A DNA stretch of 55,263 bases from Kiritimatiellia bacterium (GCA_017405115.1 JAFRBA010000278.1:1-55263); one strand, 5' to 3'. Shown: positions 25,753 to 35,589, numbered from the stretch's first letter. A program made the numbers and translations. Notes: generated by a model from the sequence alone, not told the origin.

Positions 25753-27111
25753 ATGAAGCCTAAAAAGCCGATTTTATATCTGCGCCGTAAGTTTGACGCC
25801 TTCCTTAAAGATTGGAAGGCGCGGGAGAATCGCTTGCCGCTTATGATAAAAGGTGCGCGGCAGGTTGGCAAGACGGAGACTGTGCGACACTTTGCGGAGA
25901 CGGGCTACGAGTCGTACATCGAAATCAACTTTGTCGAGCGACCGGAATTCAAGGAGATTGTTCGAGACGGATTTTCCGTTGACAACATTGTCAGGAACAT
26001 TTCCGCCATAGACCCCGGTCTGCATTTCACGCCGGGGAACACTTTGCTGTTCTTCGACGAGCTCCAGGAGTTCCCCGAGATTGCGACGGCGCTCAAGTTC
26101 TTTGCGCAGGACGGACGCTTTGACGTGATATGCAGCGGTTCGCTGCTGGGCATACAGGTCAAGCGCGTAAAGAGCTACAGCGTCGGTTATCAGGAGACGG
26201 AGACCATGCGTTCGCTGGACTTCGAGGAATTCCTGTGGGGGTGTGGCTACGGCGACGGACAGATTGCCGATCTTCTGGAGCCGGCGTTTGCATGCCGTCC
26301 GTTCGGCGCGGCAGTCAAGAACACGATGGACAGGTTGTTCCTTGACTATTGCGTGACCGGTGGAATGCCGGATGTCCTTGAGACGTACTTCACGGAAGGC
26401 ACGTTTGAGGACGTTCCGCAGACGCAGCGACGCATACTCAACGATTACCGTGCGGACATTCGCAAGTATGCCGAGGGGCTGGATCCTGTTCGCATTCAGG
26501 CCGTGTTCGACTCGATTCCTGCGCACCTTGCCAAGGAGAACCGCAAGTTCCAGTGGGCGACGGTTTCGAAGGGCGCGACGCGCAAGGACTACTGGGGCTG
26601 CGTTGAGTGGCTTGAGGATGCCGGCGTAGTCGCAAAGTGCCGGCGCATGGACGTGCCGGAACTGCCGATTGGCGCACACCTCGACAACGACGCGTTCAAA
26701 CTCTATCTGTGCGATTCCGGGCTGCTTTTGTCCATGCTTGAGAAAGAGGTGCAGGAAGACGTGCGGATTCGCCGGAATCTCGGCACTTGGAAGGGGGGGC
26801 TTTTCGAGCACATCGTCGGCGAGGCGCTCGTCAAGGCGGGCGTGCCGCTCGCATACTACAAGCGCGAGAACTCGACGCTTGAAATGGATTTCTTCGCGCG
26901 GTCTGCAGATTGCCTTGTTCCGATAGAGGTGAAGGCCGAGAACAACCGCGCCAAGAGTCTTCGAACGATGATCGAATCCGACAGCTACCCGGAAATCCGC
27001 TGGGGTGTCAAGTTGGTGAATGGCAACGTAGGATGCGGAAACGGCGTCTTGACCCTGCCTCAGTGGTGCGCCTTCAGGTTGCCGGAGATAATCAGGGCCA
27101 AGGCGGAGTAA
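25753..27111 (+). CDS. AAA+ ATPase with DUF4143 / nuclease-fold C-terminus
   Basis: 452 aa. Walker A GARQVGKTE lies at about residues 34-42 and Walker B LLFFDELQE near residue 100, followed by the sensor-like ICSGSLLG. The C-terminal half is DUF4143 (FLDYCVTGGMPDVLETY, WATVSKGATRKDYWGCVEWLEDAGVV, KLYLCDSGLLL, GLFEHIVGEALVKAG) and ends in a PD-(D/E)xK-like segment (STLEMDFFA...VPIEVKAENN). Proteins of this family are multi-copy and mobile-looking in gut bacteria; their cellular role is poorly known. There is no Shine-Dalgarno, and the start lies where transcription should begin. The phased repeats just upstream suggest specific regulation. Confidence 0.9.
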   Translation: MKPKKPILYLRRKFDAFLKDWKARENRLPLMIKGARQVGKTETVRHFAETGYESYIEINFVERPEFKEIVRDGFSVDNIVRNISAIDPGLHFTPGNTLLFFDELQEFPEIATALKFFAQDGRFDVICSGSLLGIQVKRVKSYSVGYQETETMRSLDFEEFLWGCGYGDGQIADLLEPAFACRPFGAAVKNTMDRLFLDYCVTGGMPDVLETYFTEGTFEDVPQTQRRILNDYRADIRKYAEGLDPVRIQAVFDSIPAHLAKENRKFQWATVSKGATRKDYWGCVEWLEDAGVVAKCRRMDVPELPIGAHLDNDAFKLYLCDSGLLLSMLEKEVQEDVRIRRNLGTWKGGLFEHIVGEALVKAGVPLAYYKRENSTLEMDFFARSADCLVPIEVKAENNRAKSLRTMIESDSYPEIRWGVKLVNGNVGCGNGVLTLPQWCAFRLPEIIRAKAE

Positions 27112-27123
27112 AGGACAGTGGAG

Positions 27124-27585
27124 ATGATGGGAAGATCGATAGTTTCGACAATTATTCTTCTTTGCGCATTTTCCGCGTTTGCGGAAAACGCGTACACGAA
27201 CCACGCGGGGAACGTCGTTTCGGGTGTTGTCGTAGCGCTTGACGCGCGCACGACGACGATATCGAACGCGATGGAGACCGTGAATCTGCCGTTGTCGATT
27301 TTCCCCGAATCGGAGCAGCGGCGCATCGCGGCGGATTTCCTCCTTCGCCAAGGCTCCGGAGGACAAGTTGGCCTGCTGCGCATTCCGGTGGCCGTGAAGC
27401 GGGCGGTCTCGGGGGCGGAGAAGGCGATGGCACGTTCGCGCAAGCGGGCGGAAAAGGGGCTTTGCACGAAGGAGGAAAGCGACGCCTTCTGCGCGAAGTC
27501 CGAGGCCGCGCTCAAGAGCTACCTAGACAAGCAGGTCAGTGAGGGTTTAATAACCCCAGACGAACGAAAGGCGCTGGGTCAATAG
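27124..27585 (+). CDS. Small exported protein, SHD1-like region, unknown function
   Basis: 153 aa. I chose ATG 27124 because AAGGA stands 8 bp upstream. A signal peptide (GRSIVSTIILLCAFSAFA) leads into a short beta-strand unit (YTNHAGNVVSGVVVALDARTTTISN, then VNLPLSIFPESEQRRI). This resembles SHD1-type modules in secreted PVC proteins, which I infer from pattern only. The segment LLRQGSGGQVG interrupts the alpha region and is encoded by a GGCTCCGGAGGACA-type stretch that could be an insertion. The C-terminus is helical and charged. It starts 12 bp after the ATPase gene. Confidence 0.6.
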   Translation: MMGRSIVSTIILLCAFSAFAENAYTNHAGNVVSGVVVALDARTTTISNAMETVNLPLSIFPESEQRRIAADFLLRQGSGGQVGLLRIPVAVKRAVSGAEKAMARSRKRAEKGLCTKEESDAFCAKSEAALKSYLDKQVSEGLITPDERKALGQ

Positions 27586-27609
27586 CCGATACGGAAGAGC
27601 GTGAGCGTC

Positions 27610-29571
27610 ATGAACACAAAGTTGATAACGTTGCTGACGGCGGTTGCATCCGCCTGGGTATGCGCCGTCGGGGCGGATGCGGAGGAATCTCCGGCTGAGC
27701 AGGAGTGGTCTGCTCGGCGCGTGGGCGACGAAATTGCCGGCGAGGATCCATGGCATGGCTTCAACCACGCCATGTTCGGCATACAGGACGTGGCGATGGA
27801 CTACGTCGTAAAGCCGCTGAACTATGTATATTGCTCGATCCTGCCAAAGCCACTGATAAACGGCATCGACAACGCGCTGGACAATTCCGAGTATCCCGTG
27901 CGCTTCTTTGCGACGCTCTTCCGTGGCGAGGGCGGATGCGCCTGGGACGAGACAAAGCGCTTTTTCGTCAACACCGTGCTCGGTGTCGGAGGGCTCTTCG
28001 ATCCCGCAAAGAACTGGTTCGGGGTCTTTTCGACAGACGCGTCCCTCTCAGGCACGCTCGCCGAGTGGGGGGTCCCGAAAGGCAACTCGCTTATCCTGCC
28101 GTTCGTTCCTCGCGCAAACGTCCGCGACTGCACGGGATATGCTCTGGACTTTGGCCTTGACCCGAAGACCTACATCGACATTTTCTTCCCTACTGGCATC
28201 TGGATTGGGTGGACGACTGCATTCTGGCCCAATTACCTGGCAATGGGGGTCGACCCATGGAACGCGCATGTCAAGCAGTCGTCCGACCAGTATGCCGCCT
28301 ACCGGCAGATGATAGCGGCGAAGTCCCTGCTTGACGAAAGGCTTGCCGTCTACCATTACCTGAACGAACTCGTCGCGAACGAGGAAGGGACGCGCCGACC
28401 GCCGGTCCGCGAGCCGATTCCGCGCCCCGCCGGGCTCAAGGGAAAGTGGAGGGACATCGCAGACTACGAGCCGCGCGCCCCGGCCATCGACACGATGAGG
28501 CAAAGGCTTTTCGCCCCGGCCCGCGACGACGATTTCTGGTGGATGCGCTCCAGCGTCTTCAACGACGACTTCGCGAAGGATGTCGAGGCGCGTTCGGTGT
28601 CCGTCGACACGAACTTCCCGTCTGCCGCGTACGGTTTCGTTCCCGCGGCGGAGCTGCATAGCAGACTTGTCTTCGTCATTCCGGGCATCGGCGGGGAGTT
28701 CAACGCAGATTCAACGCTTGCCATGGCCGAGATTCTGCATGACGCCGGCGCAGACGTCGTCACATTGGACGATCCTTTCCACTGGCGCTACGTGATGTCC
28801 GCCAACAAGCGCATCCTGCCGGGCAGCTTCCCCGAGGATGCGCGACGTCTGGCCGCATTTATGCGCGCGGTGGTCGACGACCTCGCGAAGGACGGTCTTG
28901 TGGACAATGCGGAAGTCTCCGTGGTCGGATGGTCGATGGGCGGGGTCTTCACCGCGTATCTCGCCGAGCTGGAGAGCCGCGGCGAGCTGGGCTTCCCGGT
29001 CGGCACAATGCTTGCGGTCAATCCCCCGGTTGACTCCGAGCACGTCCTGTCGGCGATCGACTCCCTTCTGGAGCCATCAAGGTCGTGGACGCGCGAACAG
29101 GCGCTAGAGAAGTTCGTGGACATTGCGCCTCGTCTTCTTGTCTGGGACGAGCTGCAGTTCGACGAGACCCCAGACATCTCGGAAGAGGACGCGGGCTATA
29201 CGGTCGCAGCCCTGCTCGTAGCCACGATTCCCGAACTCGTCGGGTACGTGGAGCATGCGGAACCATCCGTTACCATCCGGCAGTATTTCAATCGCCATGT
29301 CCAAGGCCAGGGCCAGGCGGAAGGTTCCGTGGATGGGGCGCGGCATGTCGGATTGAAGGCGCTTGAGAGCGTCCTCCGCGGCAATGCGCGCATCAAGATG
29401 ATCCACACCCGTGACGACTTCCTGCTGGACGCCGCCGACCGCGACTTCCTTGACAACGCTCTTGGCGACCGCATCACATGGTTTTCCGCCGGTGCGCACT
29501 GCGGCATGTTCCACACTCCCGAATTCAGGCAGGAAGTTCGCGAGCGACTCGATCTCGGCCAGGGCCGGTGA
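27610..29571 (+). CDS. Fusion of MlaA/VacJ-like domain and alpha/beta hydrolase
   Basis: About 653 aa; GTG 27601 is an alternative start. A signal peptide (MNTKLITLLTAVASAWVCAVGADA) is followed at about 35-260 by an MlaA domain: DPWHGFNHAMFGIQDVAMDYVVKPL, FVNTVLGVGGLFDPA, GVPKGNSLILPFV, DCTGYALDF. MlaA is the outer-membrane ring protein that removes phospholipid from the outer leaflet. No lipobox Cys stands at the expected place. From about residue 345 comes an alpha/beta hydrolase: VIPGIGGEFNADSTLAM, the nucleophile elbow GWSMG in VSVVGWSMGGVFTAYLAEL, and a late His in GAHCGMFH. The fusion suggests a phospholipase or acyl hydrolase acting on extracted lipids, an inference. An RsbU-like phosphatase gene follows 11 bp later. 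Confidence 0.85.
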   Translation: MNTKLITLLTAVASAWVCAVGADAEESPAEQEWSARRVGDEIAGEDPWHGFNHAMFGIQDVAMDYVVKPLNYVYCSILPKPLINGIDNALDNSEYPVRFFATLFRGEGGCAWDETKRFFVNTVLGVGGLFDPAKNWFGVFSTDASLSGTLAEWGVPKGNSLILPFVPRANVRDCTGYALDFGLDPKTYIDIFFPTGIWIGWTTAFWPNYLAMGVDPWNAHVKQSSDQYAAYRQMIAAKSLLDERLAVYHYLNELVANEEGTRRPPVREPIPRPAGLKGKWRDIADYEPRAPAIDTMRQRLFAPARDDDFWWMRSSVFNDDFAKDVEARSVSVDTNFPSAAYGFVPAAELHSRLVFVIPGIGGEFNADSTLAMAEILHDAGADVVTLDDPFHWRYVMSANKRILPGSFPEDARRLAAFMRAVVDDLAKDGLVDNAEVSVVGWSMGGVFTAYLAELESRGELGFPVGTMLAVNPPVDSEHVLSAIDSLLEPSRSWTREQALEKFVDIAPRLLVWDELQFDETPDISEEDAGYTVAALLVATIPELVGYVEHAEPSVTIRQYFNRHVQGQGQAEGSVDGARHVGLKALESVLRGNARIKMIHTRDDFLLDAADRDFLDNALGDRITWFSAGAHCGMFHTPEFRQEVRERLDLGQGR

Positions 29572-29582
29572 GAGCATTTCCT

Positions 29583-31211
29583 ATGCAATCATCGAGGCGT
29601 TCAGTCGAGCGAATCAACATTGCGGTCGTCGCCGTAACGGCGACTCTCTTCCTCGGCATCGCGACATTCGTAGCGCTGAGTACGTCGAAGATGATGGAGG
29701 ATGAGGCGCACAGCACCGTTGCGAACGTCGTGAAGGCGACGGTTGGCCGCATCGACCGCCAGATGGCGTCGGTCGAGAGCGCGGTGGAGAACTCGGCCTG
29801 GATCGTCGCGGAGCATGTCTCCGATCCAGACTACATGTTCAGGATCACTGGCGAGCTTGTGCAGAACAACCCGTTCATCGTCGGCAGCACTGTCGCCTTC
29901 GAGCCGAACTTCTTCCCGTCGAAGGGATACTACTACTCCGCCTTTTCCTGCAAGGACGCGAAGGGCGATGTCAAGCGAATACAGCAGGGCGGAGAGAATT
30001 TCAAGTACCATGGCATGGACTGGTACCGCATCCCGAAGGAATCGCGGAAGTCCTCGTGGTGCGAGCCATACTTTGACGAGGGCGGCGCGGAGGTGATGAT
30101 GTGCACATATTCCGTCCCGCTGGTGAATCGCGACGGGAATGTCTACGCAGTGCTCACTGCGGACATCTCGCTCGAGGACCTGAAGCGCCACGTAGCGGCG
30201 ATCAAGCCGTATCCTGACTCATATGCAGTTCTCCTCTCGCAGAAAGGCAAGTCGCTCGTCGCCGCTCCCGCAGGCGCAGCGACGGCAAGAGGCACGGTCA
30301 AGATGTTCGGGAAGGCCAGCAACGGCTGGACGGTGGAGCTAGTCTGCCCGCTGGCCAACATACTGCAGGCCGCGCACAGCCTAGTCTGGCGGATAGCGTT
30401 GTTCTCGGTCGTAGGACTGGGCCTCATCTTCTTCGTCTCGTGGTCATTCTCGTCGAGACTGCAGCGCGCGACGGCGGCCAACGAGCGGCTCAGCAGCGAG
30501 CTGGGCATCGCGTGGAAGATACAGTCGAGCGTGCTGAAGCGCAAGGCGCCTCCGTACCTCGGGGCAGTTCTTCGTCCCGCTCGGGAGGTGGGCGGGGACT
30601 TCTACGACTTCCAGGAGAAGGACGGCCTGCTCTATTTCGCGGTGGGCGACGCGTCGGGCAAGGGCGTCCCGGCGGCGCTGTTCACCTTCCTGGCGAGTGC
30701 TGGCTTCCACATGGCGACGGACATGGGGCTGCCGCCTGACGAGATCGTCGCCCGCATCAACGCGCTCCTCTGCAGGGACAACGACGCGTGCATGTTCGTG
30801 ACGCTCTTCGTGGGTCGCATCGACCTGTCCACCGGGCGGCTGGAGTACTGCAACGCGGGGCATACGCCGCTCGTCGTCGTGGCGCCGGGGGGCGGCGCGG
30901 AGTTCCTCGCCGCGAAGAGCAACGTCGTCGCCGGGTTCATGGACGGCTATGCGTATGCGATGCAGGAGACGACGTTCGAGCCTGGTACGATGCTGCTGGC
31001 CTACACGGACGGCGTCACCGAGGCCGAAAGGGCCGACCACGAGCAGTACGGCGCCAAGAGACTGCTGGCGTTCGCGTCCGCGCACGCAAAGGATTCGCCG
31101 GCCAGCTTTGTCGAGAACATGGAGCGGGAGCTGGACGCCTTCACGGCAGGCGCGGAGCAGTCCGACGACATCGCGGCTCTAGCCGTCCGCGTCGACGGCG
31201 CTGTAGGGTAG
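29583..31211 (+). CDS. Membrane sensor with Cache-like domain and PP2C SpoIIE/RsbU phosphatase
   Basis: 542 aa. Membrane segment 1 (about 12-32, IAVVAVTATLFLGIATFVAL) and membrane segment 2 (LVWRIALFSVVGLGLIFFVSW) enclose an extracytoplasmic region of about 230 residues with double-Cache-like features (GSTVAFEPNFF, WCEPYFDEGGAEVMMCTYSVPL, VLTADISLEDL). The cytoplasmic part is a SpoIIE-type PP2C phosphatase: LRPAREVGGDFYDF, VGDASGKGVPAALF, TLFVGRIDLSTGRLEYCNAGHTPLVV, LLAYTDGVTEAERAD, SDDIAALAVRV. The metal-binding Asp residues are present. Such proteins dephosphorylate anti-anti-sigma factors in partner-switching pathways in response to a periplasmic ligand. Encoded 11 bp after the MlaA fusion, it may respond to envelope state. 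Confidence 0.88.
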   Translation: MQSSRRSVERINIAVVAVTATLFLGIATFVALSTSKMMEDEAHSTVANVVKATVGRIDRQMASVESAVENSAWIVAEHVSDPDYMFRITGELVQNNPFIVGSTVAFEPNFFPSKGYYYSAFSCKDAKGDVKRIQQGGENFKYHGMDWYRIPKESRKSSWCEPYFDEGGAEVMMCTYSVPLVNRDGNVYAVLTADISLEDLKRHVAAIKPYPDSYAVLLSQKGKSLVAAPAGAATARGTVKMFGKASNGWTVELVCPLANILQAAHSLVWRIALFSVVGLGLIFFVSWSFSSRLQRATAANERLSSELGIAWKIQSSVLKRKAPPYLGAVLRPAREVGGDFYDFQEKDGLLYFAVGDASGKGVPAALFTFLASAGFHMATDMGLPPDEIVARINALLCRDNDACMFVTLFVGRIDLSTGRLEYCNAGHTPLVVVAPGGGAEFLAAKSNVVAGFMDGYAYAMQETTFEPGTMLLAYTDGVTEAERADHEQYGAKRLLAFASAHAKDSPASFVENMERELDAFTAGAEQSDDIAALAVRVDGAVG

Positions 31212-31240
31212 AGGTGATTCCGCAAGGATCTGGTGCTTTA

Positions 31241-31270
31241 TTGCCTGCAAGTGGCCGATTTTGATATAAT
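31241..31270 (+). promoter_or_regulatory. Promoter, TTGCCT - 18 bp - TATAAT
   Basis: TATAAT at 31265-31270, about 90 bp before sbcD, giving a leader of roughly 80 bases. Confidence 0.7.
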
Positions 31271-31357
31271 GCGCCTATCCCTTTGAGGCAGTCGGGCAGA
31301 ATCACCCCGGCCGAGCGCAATGCCCTTGGCCGCTGACCTCCTGCTGTACGAACGGCT

Positions 31358-32557
31358 ATGAAGATCATACACACTAGCGACTGGCACCTTGGAGACCGCC
31401 TCCACGGATGGGACCGCGCCGACGAGGAGGAGCGTTTTTTCTCGCAGCTCAAGGCCGTGGTGGCGAAGGTGCGGCCCGACGCCCTGCTTGTGGGCGGAGA
31501 CGTCTTCGACACCGGCACGCCGGGGAACGACGTGGCCAAGAAGTTTACCGACGCGCTTCTGGACATTGCCGAGGCGTGTCCAAGGATGGAGACCGTCGTG
31601 ATCGCCGGCAACCACGACAGCTATTCGCGGCTGGTCGTCGACGAATCGCTCTGGCGCCGCCACCATGTGCATGTCTTCGGGAACCCGGCGGAAGACGGCG
31701 ACGGCAGGGCCGTGTTCGCGGAGAATGTCGTGGACATCGCGCAGAAGGGCGTAGTCGCCGCCGTTCCGTTCTGCCATGAGCGCAATTTCCCGTCCGTCGC
31801 CGGCGCGCCGGGCGAGAGCCGCATCCGCGAGTACTTCGCGGGGATGTCGCAGTTCGCCGCGGAGCTGGCGCATGGCCGGCCGTGCGTACTGATGGCGCAC
31901 CTCGCGGTCGGCAGGGATACGGACTTCACCGGCCAGGACAGGACGCTGGCAATCGGAGGCCAGGAGTGCGTCGATCCCGGCGTGCTGGGGCCGGGCTACG
32001 ACTACATCGCGCTCGGGCACATACACTGTCCGCAGTGGGTCAAGGGCGAGAGGAAGGTCGCCCGGTACTGCGGAACGCCGCGAGCGGTTCACTTCGACGA
32101 GACGTACGAGCACGGCGTCGACATCGTCGAGGTGGAATCCGGCAAGGAGCCGTCGGTGCGCACCGAAGTGCTCGCGCCGATGCGCGACGTAGTCACCGTC
32201 GGCGGCAGGAACGGCCTCGCCTTCGACGACGCGCTGAAGGCCGTGGAGACCCTCGGCGCGCCCGCCGAGACCTACATACGCCTCAACGTCGCCCTGGGCG
32301 AGAACGGCGCCGTGGGGCCCGACTGGGCGGAGCGCGCGCGCCGCGCCTGCGTGGCGAAGAACTATCGGTACTGCATGGTCAACCCGATCCGCAGGGAGGT
32401 CGCCGGGAACGCGGCGGCGGCGAGGAAGGTGCTTTCCGTCGAAGAGCTCAAGGAGCTCTCCAACGAGGAGGTCGTTGCGATTCTCTCCTCTAGGCGGTCG
32501 CTCACGCCGCGGCAGTGCGAGCTCATCAAGCTGCTCATGGAGGAGGTGGGCGCATGA
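31358..32557 (+). CDS. sbcD: Exonuclease subunit SbcD (Mre11-like)
   Basis: 399 aa. The nuclease motifs are all present near the N-terminus and in order: HTSDWHLGD, GGDVFD, GNHDSY, and ALGHIHCPQ. With SbcC it forms the ATP-dependent double-strand exonuclease and hairpin endonuclease that opens DNA palindromes and protein-blocked ends. The last codons overlap the start of sbcC (ATGA), so the two are coupled. The C-terminal region (ELKELSNEEVVAILSSR) fits the SbcC-binding part. The window is rich in inverted repeats that such an enzyme would process. Confidence 0.95.
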   Translation: MKIIHTSDWHLGDRLHGWDRADEEERFFSQLKAVVAKVRPDALLVGGDVFDTGTPGNDVAKKFTDALLDIAEACPRMETVVIAGNHDSYSRLVVDESLWRRHHVHVFGNPAEDGDGRAVFAENVVDIAQKGVVAAVPFCHERNFPSVAGAPGESRIREYFAGMSQFAAELAHGRPCVLMAHLAVGRDTDFTGQDRTLAIGGQECVDPGVLGPGYDYIALGHIHCPQWVKGERKVARYCGTPRAVHFDETYEHGVDIVEVESGKEPSVRTEVLAPMRDVVTVGGRNGLAFDDALKAVETLGAPAETYIRLNVALGENGAVGPDWAERARRACVAKNYRYCMVNPIRREVAGNAAAARKVLSVEELKELSNEEVVAILSSRRSLTPRQCELIKLLMEEVGA

Positions 32558-35500
32558 GGATCAGGAAGCTCGCCATCAGGAACATCGCGTCCATCGAGTC
32601 TGCGGAGATCGACTTCGAGAACGGCCCGCTGAAGGACTCGCCGCTCTTCCTCATCTGTGGCGAGACGGGGTCCGGCAAGACCACCGTCCTCGACGCGATC
32701 ACGCTCGCCCTCTACGGCAAGACGCCGAGATACTCGGACGATCGCCGCAAGAAAGAGCTCCAGGTCGGAGGGATGGCGTTCAACGACGCGCGCCAGCTCG
32801 TGCGCCACGGCGCAACTTCCGCGAGCGCCGTCGTCGAGATCGTCGGCAACGACGGCAAGCCGTACGAGGCTCGGTGGTCCGTGGGCGCGGTTACGCGCGG
32901 CAGCAAAAAGGGCACGCTCAAGGATGCCGAGTGGACTTGGAAAGACCGCTCCAAGGGCGGACTGGAGTACACGCATGACAGGGACATCTGGCCGGTGCTC
33001 AAGAACGCAGTAGGGCTCGAATTTGAGCAGTTCTGCCGGACGACGCTGCTGGCGCAGGGCCAGTTCACGGACTTCCTGCTCGGCGGCGAGGACGCCAAGG
33101 CGGAAATCCTCGAGAAGCTGACGAACACGGAAAAGTTCAAGCAGTTCGGCATTGCCATCGGGGAAAAGTACGCGAATCTAAGCAAGGCAGTCGCCTTGCT
33201 GGGCGAGGAAATCAAGCTGCTGGCCGGCCTTGGCATGGAGCGTCCGGTCGTCGAGGCGAAGATCAAGGAGCTCAGGGGGAAGCTTGACGATTCGGACAGG
33301 CTCATAAAGGCGCATGAAGCACGGAGGGACTGGCTGCTCCGTGCCGCGGAGCTGGCGCAAGGCGAGCAGAAGGTCCGAGCAGACCTCGCCGTCGCATTCG
33401 CCGATCTCAGGGCTACCGAAGCCGAGACTGCCGCGCAACTGCAGGCGGCGAGGGATGCCGTGGACAAGATAGACGCGTTCCTCGCCGCGAACGAGCCGAA
33501 GGCGATCATGTATGAGCAGGCCGCCGCGATCATTACAGACCTCTGGCACGTCCGCGACGCCCGCGAGAAGAAGTCCGCGGCAGAGGCCAGTCTCGCCAGG
33601 TTCGAGAAGAGCCTCCCCGCCCTGAACAAAGAGAGGGTAGAGGCAGCCGCGGCGCTTGAAGCGTCCGTCAGGATCCTCGACCTTGAGTCGGCGAAGGAAG
33701 AGTCCGAGAAGCAGAAGCTCGAAGCGATGAAGCTCAAGGATCTCCGCAAGGCAAAGGAGTCCGCCGTAAAGAGGCGCGGCGACATCCAGATTCTCGGCGC
33801 GCGGCTGGAGGGGATTGACAGGCTTCTCGGAGACAAGAAGGCGCACGAAGAGGCCTTGAAGGATCGCCAGGATGAGCTGGCGAAGAGCCTGGCGGCCCTG
33901 CCGGCGCTTGAGGATGCTGCCAGAACGGCGGCCGCGAAGCGCGATGCCGCGAAGGCGGAGCGCGACAGGGTCAAGGGCCTGATCGAGGACGGAATAGAGA
34001 GGATTGTCGCAGGGCTGCACGTCGGGGACGAGTGCCCGATCTGCAGGTCGCGGATCGAGCAGTTGAACAGTTCCAGCGTGTTTTCGGCGCTTATGGAAGA
34101 GAAGAGCGCCGCGTATGCCGCGGCGGACAAGGCCTGCGTCAAGGCGGAGAGGGCGTTCGATGCGGCAAAGGCCGCGGCAGACGGGGCCGAGGCAAAGGTG
34201 TCCGACGCCAAGAGGCAGATCGAGGCGGACAGGAAAGCCGTCAGGGATTCCTACGACGAGATACAGGCGATGGTGGCGACATTGGGCGTCGGCGGAAGCA
34301 AGGAAGGCGTGGCTGCCGCGTTGGCTGAATGCGAGAAGGTCGTCGCCGATCTCGGGGACAGGATCGCCGCGGGCGAAGCGCAGGAGGATTTGTTAAAGGA
34401 AATCACCAGGTCGATCAAGAAGCTTCGCAAGGCCAAGGACGAGGCGAAGGAGTCTCTGTCCGTCAGGGAAAGGGCATGCCTAAACTGCGAGTCCTCCATC
34501 AAAGAGGCTCGGAGCGGCGTAAAGGCGGAGGAGTCGCGCGCCGAGAAGTCGCTTGCGGATGCTTCCGCGAAGATCGTCATTCCCGCGTGGAGGGACGCAT
34601 GGGAGGCCGATCAGGATGGCTGGGAGGCTTCGCTCGAGGAATCGTCCCGGGATTACCGCAGGCGGAAGGAGTCTCTCGTGGAGGCGAGGCACGGCCTTTC
34701 CGACTGCGAGAAACGCGCCGCGAAGATCGCCGAGTGCCGCAATCGCGCCATCGAGAAGGCCCCTGCGCTTGCCGAGGGCGCGGCGGCCGGGAAAGCCGAC
34801 GAGGATTCGCCGGTCAAGGTCGACACCTTGCTCGGACAGCTTGCGCACGTCGTCCAGCAGCGCGGCGAGCAGGACGGCAAGAGACCGCAGGATCTCTCCG
34901 ATGAGGACAACGCCGAGGAGCTCTCGGCGAAGTGCGAGGAGCTCAAGGCAGAGGGCGATCGCCTTCGTAACGAGCTTGCCGCAGAGTTGCAGAGGATCGC
35001 GGCGGACGACAGGTGCGCCAGCGACCGGGCGGCGAAGGAGAGGGAGCTTGAGGCTGCTCGGGCTGTGCGCGACGAGTGGAAGCCGATCGCGGACCTTTTC
35101 GGCGACCAGACCGGGAAGAAGATACAGCGGGAGATACAGTCGTACGTGCTGATGAACGTGCTGGGCAAGGCGAACTACTACCTGAAGCAGCTTTCCGACC
35201 GGTACGAGCTGTCTTGTGAAGGGCTTGTGCTGTCCGTCGTCGACGCGAACGAGGGCTACGTGGTGCGTCCGGTCAACACGCTTTCCGGCGGCGAGAAGTT
35301 CATCGTGTCGCTGGCGCTTGCGCTTGGCCTCGCGGGGATGAACGACACCGGGCTTGGCGTCGACATGCTGCTGATCGACGAGGGCTTTGGGACCTTGAGC
35401 GGCGAACACCTGAACTCGGCGATAGAGGTTCTGGAGCGGCTGAACGCCCTGACCGGCACTCGGAAGGTCGGGGTCATCAGCCACGTTGAGCGTCTTCGCG

Positions 35501-35589
35501 AGCGGATCCGGACGCATATTGAGGTGACGCGCAACGGCCACGAGCCCAGCAATGTCCGGATCGTATCCGTCATGCACGGGCGCTCCTGA
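32554..35589 (+). CDS. sbcC: Exonuclease subunit SbcC (Rad50-like SMC ATPase)
   Basis: 1011 aa from ATG 32554, overlapping the sbcD stop. Walker A GETGSGKTT lies at 36-44, followed by the typical LDAITLALYGKTPRY. Two long coiled-coil arms (about 170-900) flank a zinc hook with CPIC at 494-497. The ABC signature LSGGEKF, Walker B with D942-E943 (LLIDEGFGTL) and the D-loop/H-loop (GVISHVERL) close the protein. It is the ATPase partner of SbcD in palindrome and DNA-end processing. Confidence 0.95.
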   Translation: MRIRKLAIRNIASIESAEIDFENGPLKDSPLFLICGETGSGKTTVLDAITLALYGKTPRYSDDRRKKELQVGGMAFNDARQLVRHGATSASAVVEIVGNDGKPYEARWSVGAVTRGSKKGTLKDAEWTWKDRSKGGLEYTHDRDIWPVLKNAVGLEFEQFCRTTLLAQGQFTDFLLGGEDAKAEILEKLTNTEKFKQFGIAIGEKYANLSKAVALLGEEIKLLAGLGMERPVVEAKIKELRGKLDDSDRLIKAHEARRDWLLRAAELAQGEQKVRADLAVAFADLRATEAETAAQLQAARDAVDKIDAFLAANEPKAIMYEQAAAIITDLWHVRDAREKKSAAEASLARFEKSLPALNKERVEAAAALEASVRILDLESAKEESEKQKLEAMKLKDLRKAKESAVKRRGDIQILGARLEGIDRLLGDKKAHEEALKDRQDELAKSLAALPALEDAARTAAAKRDAAKAERDRVKGLIEDGIERIVAGLHVGDECPICRSRIEQLNSSSVFSALMEEKSAAYAAADKACVKAERAFDAAKAAADGAEAKVSDAKRQIEADRKAVRDSYDEIQAMVATLGVGGSKEGVAAALAECEKVVADLGDRIAAGEAQEDLLKEITRSIKKLRKAKDEAKESLSVRERACLNCESSIKEARSGVKAEESRAEKSLADASAKIVIPAWRDAWEADQDGWEASLEESSRDYRRRKESLVEARHGLSDCEKRAAKIAECRNRAIEKAPALAEGAAAGKADEDSPVKVDTLLGQLAHVVQQRGEQDGKRPQDLSDEDNAEELSAKCEELKAEGDRLRNELAAELQRIAADDRCASDRAAKERELEAARAVRDEWKPIADLFGDQTGKKIQREIQSYVLMNVLGKANYYLKQLSDRYELSCEGLVLSVVDANEGYVVRPVNTLSGGEKFIVSLALALGLAGMNDTGLGVDMLLIDEGFGTLSGEHLNSAIEVLERLNALTGTRKVGVISHVERLRERIRTHIEVTRNGHEPSNVRIVSVMHGRS

